In this document: positions 23,738 to 34,212 of the stretch, piece by piece | Layout: each line of letters starts with the position of its first letter | Position numbering within the stretch: the stretch's first letter is position 1 | From: Tupaia tana | Lineage: Eukaryota; Chordata; Mammalia; Scandentia; Tupaiidae | NCBI GenBank assembly: GCA_026018925.1 | Contig: JAKSZU010000139.1 | Location: forward strand, 62,001 to 126,000 | Length of the DNA stretch: 64,000 bases | Reading direction: 5' to 3' | Translations under genes and position numbers: made by a program | Notes under the pieces: generated by a model | Told to the model about the DNA's origin: nothing | Database searches by the model: none | The model's input: the letters and a program-made list of their open reading frames with translations, nothing else

Positions 23738-23861
23738 CTTGTTCCCAGTTTCCATGAGGAATCTTCTCAGAGAATGGCTCAACTCTCCTGCCACACTAGC
23801 TTTGCTTGTTGGAGGCTTAATTATGAGTAGAAAATCTTCTTTTCTCCTGTGCCTGAAATAT
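23738..23861 (+). repeat. Truncated 124-bp satellite unit (m78), copy 3
   Basis: It has the same 189-bp deletion and private marks as the copies at 4076 and 17038. The flanks match the first copy well: m76-m77 before it, and m79 to m83 after it corresponding to m15-m18. This copy has cttcttttctcc just downstream where the others have cttcatttctcc. Confidence 0.95.
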
Positions 23862-25113
23862 CTAGTTCCCAGTATCCATGTGGAATCTTCTCAGAGAATG
23901 GTTCAACTCTCCTGCCTGGGAGAAAGGAGCAGAAGGGCTTATTAACAAAACAAAACATGGAGCTGAGAGCCAGAGAGAAATTCTACCTTTCAAAAAATCG
24001 TAAAAATGAAAAATTACCAAAAATAAAATGAGGAGACAGGAGCAGAGAGAGACAGAGACCTCAGAGACACAGAGACAGGGATAGAAGGCCAGAGGGGCTC
24101 CCTACCACACAAGCTTTGCTTGCTGGAGGCTGAATTATGAGTAGAAAATGTTCATTTCTCCTGTGCCTGAAATATCTATTTCCAGTATCCATGTGGAATC
24201 TTCTCAGAGAATGGCTCAACTCTCCTGCCTGGGAGAAAGGAGCAGAAGGCCTTATTTACAAAACAAAACATGGAGCTGAGAGCCAGAGAGTAATTCTACC
24301 TTTCAAAAAATCGTAAAAAGGAAAAATTACCAAAAAAAATGAGGAGACAGGAGCAGAGAGAGACAGAGACCTCAGAGACACAGAGACAGTAATCGAAGGC
24401 CAGAGGGGCTCCCTACAACACTAGCTTTGCTTGCTGGAGGCTGAATTATGAGTAGAAAATTTTAATTTCTCCTGTTCCTGAAATATCTAGGTCCCAGTAT
24501 CCATGTGGAATCTTCTCAGAGAATGGCTCAACTCTCCTGCCTGGGAGAAAGGAGCAGAAGGGCTTATTAACAAAACAAAATATGGAGCTGAGAGCCAGAG
24601 AGATATTCTACCTTTAAAAAAATCGTAAAAAGGAAAAATGAGCAAAAAAAAATGAGGAGACTGGAGCAGAGAGAGACAGAGACCTCAGAGACACAGAGAC
24701 AGGGATAGAAGGACAGAGGGGCTCCCTACCACACTAGCTTTGCTTGCTGGAGGCTGAATTATGAGGAGAAAATCTTCATTTCTATTGTGCCTGAAATATC
24801 TAATTCCCAGTATCCATCTGGAATCTTCTCAGAGAGTGGCTCAACTCTCCTGCCTGGGAGAAAGGAGCAGAAGGACTTATTAACAAAACAAAAGATGGAG
24901 CTGAGAGTCAGAGAGAAATTCTACCTTTAGAAAAATCGTAAAAAGAAAAAATTACCAAAAAAAAAATGAGGAGACTGGAGCAGAGAGAGACAGAGACCTC
25001 AGAGACACAGAGACAGGGATAGAAGTCCAGAGGGGCTCCCTACCACACTAGCTTTGCTTGCTGGAGGCTGAATTATGAGTAGAAAATCTTCATTTCTCCT
25101 GTGCCTGAAATAT
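23862..25113 (+). repeat. Units m79-m82 following truncated copy 3
   Basis: m79 carries atggttcaac, caaaacatgg and aaaaataaaatgagg. m80 carries ctatttccag, ggccttatttac, agagtaattc, cagtaatcg and ctacaacact. m81 and m82 match m16 and m17. m79 plus m80 are the two separate types that appear fused in the unit at 4200. Confidence 0.82.
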
Positions 25114-26365
25114 CTAGTTCCCAGTATCCATGTGGAAACTTCTCAGAGAATGGCTCAACTCTCCTGCCTGGGAGAAAGGAGCAGAAGGACTTATTAACAA
25201 AACAAAAGATTGAGCTGAGAGCCAGAGAGAAATTCTACCTTTAAAAAAATCGTTAAAAGGAAAAATTACCAAAAAAAAATGAGGAGACAGGAGCAGAGAG
25301 AGAAAGAGATCTCAGAGACACAGAGACAGGGATAGAAGGCCAGAGGGGCTCCCTACCACAGTAGCTTTGCTTGCTGGAGGCTGAATTATGAGGAGAAAAT
25401 CTTCATTTCTCCTGTGCCTGAAATATCTAGTTCCCAGTATCCATGTGGAATCTTCTCAGAGAATGGCTCAACTCTCCTGCCTGGGAGAAAGGAGCAGAAG
25501 GGCTTATTAACAAAACAAAAGATGGAGCTGAGTGCCAGAGAGAAATTCTACCTTTAAAAAAATCGTAAAAAGGAAAAATTACCAAAAAAAAAATGAGGAG
25601 ACAGGAGCAGAGAGAGACAGAGACCTCAGAGACACAGAGACAAGGATAGAAGGCCAGAGGGGCTCCCTACCACAGTAGCTTTGCTTGCTGGAGGCTGAAT
25701 TATGAGGAGAAAATCTTCATTTCTCCTGTGCCTGAAATATCTAGTTGCCAGTATCCATGTGGAATCTTCTCAGAGAATGGCTCAACTCTCCTGCCTGGGA
25801 GAAAGGAGCAGAAGGGCTCATTAACAAAACAAAAGATGGAGCTGAGTGCCAGAGAGAAATTCTACCTTTAAAAAAATCGTAAAAAGGAAAAATTACCAAA
25901 AAAAAATGAGGAGACAGGAGCAGAGAGAGACAGAGACCTCAGAGACACAGAGACAGGGATAGAAGGCCAGAGGGGCTCCCTACCACATTAGCTTTGCTTG
26001 CTGGAGGCTGAATTATGAGTAGAAAATCTTCATTTCTCCTGTGCCTGAAATATCTAGTTCACAGTATCCATGTGGAATCTTCTCAGAGAATGGCTCAACT
26101 CTCCTACCTGGGAGAAAGGAGCAGAAGTGCTTCTTAACAAAACAAAAGATGGAGCTGAGGGCCACAGAGAAATTCTACCTTAAAAAATCGTAAAAAGGAA
26201 AAATTACCAAATAAAAAATGAGGAGACTGAAGCAGAGAGAGACAGAGACCTCAGAGACACAGAGACTGGGATAGAAGGCCAGCTGGGCTCCCTACCACAC
26301 TAGCTTTGCTTGCTGGAGGCTGAATTATGAGTAGAAAATCTTCATTTCTCCTGTGCCTGAAATAT
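25114..26365 (+). repeat. 4-unit HOR (1252 bp), copy 1, m83-m86
   Basis: The four units are marked in order by gattgagctg with atcgttaaaagg and gagaaagagatc; ctgagtgccag with cacagtagc; ctagttgccag with gggctcattaac; and ttcacagtatcc with gcttcttaac and gactgaagc. All four recur at exactly 1252 bp downstream. Copy 1 opens with gaaacttctc and copy 2 with gaatcttctc, so the first unit differs at its front while the rest is almost identical. Confidence 0.93.
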
Positions 26366-27617
26366 CTAGTTCCCAGTATCCATGTGGAATCTTCTCAGAG
26401 AATGGCTCAACTCTCCTGCCTGGGAGAAAGGAGCAGAAGGACTTATTAACAAAACAAAAGATTGAGCTGAGAGCCAGAGAGAAATTCTACCTTTAAAAAA
26501 ATCGTTAAAAGGAAAAATTACCAAAAAAAAATGAGGAGACAGGAGCAGAGAGAGAAAGAGATCTCAGAGACACAGAGACAGGGATAGAAGGCCAGAGGGG
26601 CTCCCTACCACAGTAGCTTTGCTTGCTGGAGGCTGAATTATGAGGAGAAAATCTTCATTTCTCCTGTGCCTGAAATATCTAGTTCCCAGTATCCATGTGG
26701 AATCTTCTCAGAGAATGGCTCAACTCTCCTGCCTGGGAGAAAGGAGCAGAAGGGCTTATTAACAAAACAAAAGATGGAGCTGAGTGCCAGAGAGAAATTC
26801 TACCTTTAAAAAAATCGTAAAAAGGAAAAATTACCAAAAAAAAAATGAGGAGACAGGAGCAGAGAGAGACAGAGACCTCAGAGACACAGAGACAAGGATA
26901 GAAGGCCAGAGGGGCTCCCTACCACAGTAGCTTTGCTTGCTGGAGGCTGAATTATGAGGAGAAAATCTTCATTTCTCCTGTGCCTGAAATATCTAGTTGC
27001 CAGTATCCATGTGGAATCTTCTCAGAGAATGGCTCAACTCTCCTGCCTGGGAGAAAGGAGCAGAAGGGCTCATTAACAAAACAAAAGATGGAGCTGAGTG
27101 CCAGAGAGAAATTCTACCTTTAAAAAAATCGTAAAAAGGAAAAATTACCAAAAAAAAATGAGGAGACAGGAGCAGAGAGAGACAGAGACCTCAGAGACAC
27201 AGAGACAGGGATAGAAGGCCAGAGGGGCTCCCTACCACATTAGCTTTGCTTGCTGGAGGCTGAATTATGAGTAGAAAATCTTCATTTCTCCTGTGCCTGA
27301 AATATCTAGTTCACAGTATCCATGTGGAATCTTCTCAGAGAATGGCTCAACTCTCCTACCTGGGAGAAAGGAGCAGAAGTGCTTCTTAACAAAACAAAAG
27401 ATGGAGCTGAGGGCCACAGAGAAATTCTACCTTAAAAAATCGTAAAAAGGAAAAATTACCAAATAAAAAATGAGGAGACTGAAGCAGAGAGAGACAGAGA
27501 CCTCAGAGACACAGAGACTGGGATAGAAGGCCAGCTGGGCTCCCTACCACACTAGCTTTGCTTGCTGGAGGATGAATTATGAGTAGAAAATCTTCATTTC
27601 TCCTGTGCCTGAAATAT
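26366..27617 (+). repeat. 4-unit HOR (1252 bp), copy 2, m87-m90
   Basis: Unit starts at 26366, 26679, 26993 and 27306 each lie 1252 bp after their partners. Near the end of m90 the copies part: this one has ggaggatgaattatg where copy 1 has ggaggctgaattatg. The ggaggatg form is shared with m130 and m138 (40.1 and 42.6 kb), which are of the same type. Confidence 0.93.
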
Positions 27618-29497
27618 CTAGTTCCCAGTATCCATGTGGAATCTTCTCAGAGAATGGCTCAACCCTCCTGCCTGGGAGAAAGGAGCAGAAGGGCTTATTA
27701 ACAAAACAAAATATGGAGCTGAGAGCCAGAGAGAAATTCTACCTTTAAAAAAATCGTAAAAAGGAAAAATGACCAAAAAAGATATGAGGAGATAGGAGCA
27801 GAGAGAGACAGAGACCTCAGAGACACAGAGACAGGGATAGAAGGCCAGAGGGGCTCCCTACCACACTAGCTTTGCTTGCTGGAGGCTGAATTATGAGTAG
27901 AAAATCTTCATTTCTCCTGTGCCTGAAATATCTAGTTCCCAGTATCCATGTGGAATCTTCTCAGAGAATGGCTCAACTCTTCTGCCTGGGAGAAAGGAGC
28001 AGAAGGGCTTATTAAAACAAAAGATGGAGCTGAGAGCCAGAGAGAAATTCTACCTTTCAAAAAATCGTAAAAAGGAAAAATTACCAAAAAAAAATGATGA
28101 GACAGGAGCAGAGAGAGACAGAGACCTCAGAGACACAGAGACAGGGATAGAAGGCCAGAGGGTCTCCCTACCACACTAGCTTTGCTTGTTGGAGGCTGAA
28201 TTATGAGTAGAAAATCTTCATTTCTCCTGTGCCTGAAATATCTAGTTCCCAGTATCCATGTGGAATCTTCTCAGAGAATGGCTCAACTCTCCTGCCTGGG
28301 AGAAAGGAGCAGAAGGGCTTATTAACAAAAGAAAAGATGGAGCTGAGAGCCAGAGAGAAATTCTACCTTTCAAAAAATCGTAAAAAGGAAAAATTACCAA
28401 AAAAATAATGAGGAGACCGGATCAGAGAGAGACAGAGACCTCAGAGACACAGAGACAGGGATAGAAGGCCAGAGGGGCTCCCTACCACACTAGCTTTGCT
28501 TGCTGGAGGCTGAATTATGAGTAGAAAATCTTCATTTCTCCTGTGCCTGAAATATCAAGTTCCCAGTATCCATGTGGAATCTTCTCAGAGAATGGCTCAA
28601 CTCTCCTGCCTAGGAGAAAGGAGGAGAAGGGCTTAATAACAAAGCAAAAGATGGAGCTGAGAGCCATAGAGAAATTCTACCTTTTAAAAAATCGTAAAAA
28701 TGAAAAATTACGAAAAAAAAAAATGAGGAGACAGGAGCAGAGAGAGACAGAGACGTCAGAGACACAGAGACAGGGATAGAAGCCACAGGGGCTCCCTACC
28801 ACACTAGCTTTCCTTGCTGGAGGCTGAATTATGAGTAGAAAATCTTCATTTATCCTGTGCCTGAAATATCTAGTTCCCAGTATCCATGTGGAATCTTCTC
28901 AGAGAATGGCTCAACTCTCCTGCCTGGGAGAAAGGAGTAGAAGGGCTTATTAACAAAACAAAAGATGGACCTGAGAGCCAGTGAGAAATTCTACCTTTCA
29001 AAAAATCGTAAAAAGGAAAAATTACCAAAAAAAAAATGAGGAGACAGGAGCAGAGAGAGACAGAGACCTCAGAGACACAGAGACAGGGATAGAAGGCCAG
29101 AGGGGCTCCCTACCACACTAGCTTTGCTTTCTGGAGGCTGAATTACGAGTTGAAAATCTTCATTTCTCCTGTGCCTGAAAGATCTAGTTCCCAGTATCCA
29201 TGTGGAAACTTCTCAGAGAATGGCTCAACTCTCCTGCCTGGGAGAAAGGAGCAGAAGGGCTTATTAACAAAACAAAAGATGGAGCTGAGAGCCAGAGAGA
29301 AATTCTACCTTTCAAAAAATCGTAAAAAGGAAAAATTACCAAAAAAATAATGAGGAGACCGGATCAGAGAGAGACAGAGACCTCAGAGACACAGAGACAG
29401 GGATAGAAGGCCAGAGGGGCTCCCTACCACACTAGCTTTGCTTGCTGGAGGCTGAATTATGAGTAGAAAATCTTCATTTCTCCTGTGCCTGAAATAT
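27618..29497 (+). repeat. Transition segment m91-m96
   Basis: m91 (27618) has caaccctcctg, as in m5 at 1255. m92 (27932) is 310 bp long because of a short deletion giving cttattaaaacaaaag, also seen in m153 (47085). m93-m96 run parallel to m24-m27. The segment separates the left-half unit types from the long right-half HORs. Confidence 0.78.
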
Positions 29498-31067
29498 CTA
29501 GTTCCCAGTATCCATGTGGAATCTTCTCAGAGAATGGCTCAACTCTCCGGCCTGGGAGAAAGGAGCAGAAGGGCTTATTAACAAAACAAAAGATGGAGCT
29601 GAGAGCCAGAGAGAAATTCTACATTTAAAAAAATCGTAAAAAGGAAAAATTACCAAAAAAAAATGAGGAGACCGGAGCAGAGAGAGACAGAGACCTCAGA
29701 GACAAAGAGACAGGGATAGAAGGCCACAGGGGCTCCCTACCACACTAGCTTTGCTTGCTGGAGGCTGAATTATGAGTAGAAAATCTTCATTTCTCCTGTG
29801 CCTGAAATATCTAGTTCCCAGTATGCATGTGGAATCTTCTCAGAGAATGGCTCAACTCTCCTGCTTGGGAGAAAGGAGCAGAAGGGCTTATTAACAAAAC
29901 AAAAGATGGAGCTGAGAGCCAGAGAGAAATTCTACCTTTAAAAAAATCGTAAAAAGGAAATATGACCAAAAAAATATGAGGACACAGGAGCAGAGAGAGA
30001 CAGAGACCTCAGAGACACAGAGACAGGGATAGAAGGCCAGAGGGGCTCCCTACCACACTAGCTTTGCTTGCTGGAGGCTGAATTATGGGTAGAAAATCTT
30101 CATTTCTCCTGTGCCTGAAATATCTAGTTCCCAGTATCCATGTGGAATCTTCTCAGAGAATGGCTCAACTCTCCTACCTGGGACAAAGGAGCAGAAGTGC
30201 TTATTAACAAAACAAAAGATGGAGCTGAGAGCCAGAGAGAAATTCTACCTTTCAAAAAATCGTAAAAAAGGAAAAATGACCAAAAAAATATGAGGAGACA
30301 GGAGCAGAGAGAGACAGAGACCTCAGAGACACAGAGACAGGGATAGAAGGCCAGAGGGGCTCCGTACCACACTAGCTTTGCTTGCTGGAGGCTCAATTAT
30401 GAGTAGAAAATCTTCATTTCTCCTGTGCCTGAAATATCTAGTTCCCAGTATCCATTTGGAACCTTCTCAGAGAATGGCTCAACTATCCTGCCTGGGAGAA
30501 AGGAGCAGAAGGGCTTATTAACAAAACAAAAGATGGACCTGAGAGCCAGTGAGAAATTCTACCTTTCAAAAAATCGTAAAAAGGAAAAATTACCAAAAAA
30601 AATAAATGAGGAGACAGGAGCTGAGAGAGACAGAGACCTCAGAGACACAGAGACAGGGATAGAAGGCCAGAGGGGCTCCCTACCACACTAGCTTTGCTTG
30701 CTGGAGGCTGAATTATGACTAGAAAATCTTCATTTCTCCTGTGCCTTAAATATCTTGTTCCCAGTATCCATGTGGAATCTTCTCAGAGAATGGCTCAACT
30801 CTCCTGCCTGGGAGAAAGGAGCAGAAGGGCTTATTAACAAAACAAAAGATGGAGCTGAGAGCCAGAGAGAAATTCTACCTTTAAAAAAATCGTAAAAAGG
30901 AAAAATGACCAAAAAAAAATGAGGAGACAGGAGCAGAGAGAGACAGAGACCTCAGAGACACAGAGACAGGGATAGAAGGCCACAGGGGCTCCCTACCACA
31001 CTAGCTTTGCTTGCTGGAGGCTGAATTATGAGTAGAAAAGTCTTCATTTCTCCTGTGCCTGAAATAT

Positions 31068-32640
31068 CTAGTTCCCAGTATCCATGTGGAAACTTCTCAG
31101 AGAATGGTTCAACTCTCCTGCCTGGGAGAAATGAGCAGAAGGGCTTATTAACAAAACAAAAGATGGAGCTGAGAGCCAGAGAGAAGTTCTACCTTTCAAA
31201 AAATCGTAAAAAGGAAAAATTACCAAAAAAAAAATGAGGAGACCGGAGCAGAGAGAGACAGAGACCTCAGAGACATAGAGACAGGGATAGAAGGCCAGAG
31301 GGGCTCCCTACCACACTAGCTTTGCTTGCTGGAGGCTGAATTATTAGTAGAAAATCTTCATTTCTCCTGTGCCTGAAATATCTAGTTCCCAGTATCCATG
31401 TGGAATCTTCTCAGAGAATGGCTCAACTCTCCTGCCTGGGAGAAAGGAGCAGAAGGGCTTATTAACAAAACAAAAGATGGAGCTGAGAGCCAGAGGGAAA
31501 TTCTACCTTTAAAAAAATCGTAAAAAGGAAAAATGTCCAAAAAAATATGAGGAGACAGGAGCAGAGAGAGACAGAGACCTCAGAGACACAGAGACAGGGA
31601 TAGAAGGCCAGAGGGGCTCCGTACCACACTAGCTTTGCTTGCTGGAGGCTGAATTATGAGTAGAAAATCTTCATTTCTCCTGTGCCTGAAATATCTATTT
31701 CCCAGTATCCATTTGGAACCTTCTCAGAGAATGGCTCAACTCTCCTGCCTGGGAGAAAGGAGCAGAAGGGCTTATTAACAAAACAAAAGATGGACCTGAG
31801 AGCCAGTGAGAAATTCTACCTTTCAAAAAATCGTAAAAAGGAAAAATTACCAAAAAAAATAAATGAGGAGACAGGAGCTGAGAGAGACAGAGACCTCAGA
31901 GACACAGAGACAGGGATAGAAGGCCAGAGGGGCTCCCTACCACACTAGCTTTGCTTGCTGGAGGCTGAATTATGAGTAGAAAATCTTCATTTCTCCTGTG
32001 CCTGAAATATCTAGTTCCCAGTATCAATGTGGAATCTTCTCAGAGAATGGCTCAACTCTCCTGCCAGGGAGAAAGGAGCAGAAGGGCTTATTAACAAAAC
32101 AAAAGATGGAGCTGAGAGCCAGAGAGAAATTCTACCTTTAAAAAAATCGTAAAAAGGAAAAATTACCAAAAAAAAAAATGAGGAGACAGGAGCAGAGAGA
32201 GACAGAGACCTCAGAGACACAGAGACAGGGATAGAAGGCCAGAGGGGCTCCCTACCACACTAGCTTTGCTTTCTGGAGGCTGAATTATGAGTTGAAAATC
32301 TTCATTTCTCCTGTGCCTGAAAAATCTAGTTCCCAGTATCCATGTGGAATCTTCTCAGAGAATGGCTCAACTCTCCTGCCTGGGAGAAAGGAGCAGAAGG
32401 GCTTATTAACAAAACAAAAGATGGAGCTGAGAGCCAGAGAGAAATTCTACCTTTCAAAAAATCGTAAAAAGGAAAAATTACCAAAAAAATAATGAGGAGA
32501 CCAGAGCAGAGAGAGACAGAGACCTCAGAGACACAGAGACAGGGATAGAAGGCCAGAGGGGCTCCCTACCACACTAGCTTTGCTTGCTGGAGGCTGAATT
32601 ATGAGTAGAAAAGTCTTCATTTCTCCTGTGCCTGAAATAT
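31068..32640 (+). repeat. Nested 5-unit subrepeat (1573 bp), m102-m106
   Basis: The order is: gaaaagtcttc with atggttcaac, gaaatgagc and agaagttc (m102); attattagtag with agagggaaat and aatgtcc (m103); ctatttccc with ccatttgg (m104); tatcaatgtgg with ctgccaggg (m105); gagttgaaaat with cctgaaaaatc and aaataatgagg (m106). The same five types follow immediately at 32641 and again at 35783 and 37356. The first unit has gaaacttctc here and gaatcttctc in the next round. Confidence 0.93.
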
Positions 32641-34212
32641 CTAGTTCCCAGTATCCATGTGGAATCTTCTCAGAGAATGGTTCAACTCTCCTGCCTGGGA
32701 GAAATGAGCAGAAGGGCTTATTAACAAAACAAAAGATGGAGCTGAGAGCCAGAGAGAAGTTCTACCTTTCAAAAAATCGTAAAAAGGAAAAATTACCAAA
32801 AAAAAAATGAGGAGACCGGAGCAGAGAGAGACAGAGACCTCAGAGACATAGAGACAGGGATAGAAGGCCAGAGGGGCTCCCTACCACACTAGCTTTGCTT
32901 GCTGGAGGCTGAATTATTAGTAGAAAATCTTCATTTCTCCTGTGCCTGAAATATCTAGTTCCCAGTATCCATGTGGAATCTTCTCAGAGAATGGCTCAAC
33001 TCTCCTGCCTGGGAGAAAGGAGCAGAAGGGCTTATTAACAAAACAAAAGATGGAGCTGAGAGCCAGAGGGAAATTCTACCTTTAAAAAAATCGTAAAAAG
33101 GAAAAATGTCCAAAAAAATATGAGGAGACAGGAGCAGAGAGAGACAGAGACCTCAGAGACACAGAGACAGGGATAGAAGGCCAGAGGGGCTCCGTACCAC
33201 ACTAGCTTTGCTTGCTGGAGGCTGAATTTTGAGTAGAAAATCTTCATTTCTCCTGTGCCTGAAATATCTATTTCCCAGTATCCATTTGGAACCTTCTCAG
33301 AGAATGGCTCAACTCTCCTGCCTGGGAGAAAGGAGCAGAAGGGCTTATTAACAAAACAAAAGATGGACCTGAGAGCCAGTGAGAAATTCTACCTTTCAAA
33401 AAATCGTAAAATGGAAAAATTACCAAAAAAAATAAATGAGGAGACAGGAGCTGAGAGAGACAGAGACCTCAGAGACACAGAGACAGGGATAGAAGGCCAG
33501 AGGGGCTCCCTACCACACTAGCTTTGCTTGCTGGAGGCTGAATTATGAGTAGAAAATCTTCATTTCTCCTGTGCCTGAAATATCTAGTTCCCAGTATCAA
33601 TGTGGAATCTTCTCAGAGAATGGCTCAACTCTCCTGCCAGGGAGAAAGGAGCAGAAGGGCTTATTAACAAAACAAAAGATGGAGCTGAGAGCCAGAGAGA
33701 AATTCTACCTTTAAAAAAATCGTAAAAAGGAAAAATTACCAAAAAAAAAAATGAGGAGACAGGAGCAGAGAGAGACAGAGACGTCAGAGACACAGAGACA
33801 GGGATAGAAGGCCAGAGGGGCTCCCTACCACACTAGCTTTGCTTTCTGGAGGCTGAATTATGAGTAGAAAATCTTCATTTCTCCTGTGCCTGAAAAATCT
33901 AGTTCCCAGTATCCATGTGGAATCTTCTCAGAGAATGGCTCAACTCTCCTGCCTGGGAGAAAGGAGCAGAAGGGCTTATTAACAAAACAAAAGATGGAGC
34001 TGAGAGCCAGAGAGAAATTCTACCTTTCAAAAAATCGTAAAAAGGAAAAATTACCAAAAAAATAATGAGGAGACCGGAGCAGAGAGAGACAGAGACCTCA
34101 GAGACACAGAGACAGGGATAGAAGGCCAGAGGGGCTCCCTACCACACTAGCTTTGCTTGCTGGAGGCTGAATTATGAGTAGAAAATCTTCATTTCTCCTG
34201 TGCCTGAAATAT
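32641..34212 (+). repeat. Nested 5-unit subrepeat, second round, m107-m111
   Basis: It matches the previous round unit by unit at 1573 bp. Distinguishing marks are aattttgag upstream of m109 (aattatgag upstream of m104), gtaaaatgg in m109, and gagtagaaaat rather than gagttgaaaat before m111. These differences are kept in the 4715-bp-shifted copy, so the 5-unit duplication came before the 15-unit one. Confidence 0.92.

Larger units (their letters stand above)
29498..34212 (+). repeat. 15-unit HOR (4715 bp), copy 1, m97-m111
   Basis: Every unit here has its partner exactly 4715 bp downstream, with only a few differences seen by eye (for example ctccggcc at m97, and gacgtcag near 33782 against gacctcag near 38497). 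Unit types in order include ctacatttaaa, ctgcttggg with aaaggaaatatgacc, ctacctgggacaaagg, ccatttgg, ccttaaatatcttg, and then two rounds of a 5-unit subrepeat. The boundaries are conventional because a tandem repeat has no fixed phase. Confidence 0.95.
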
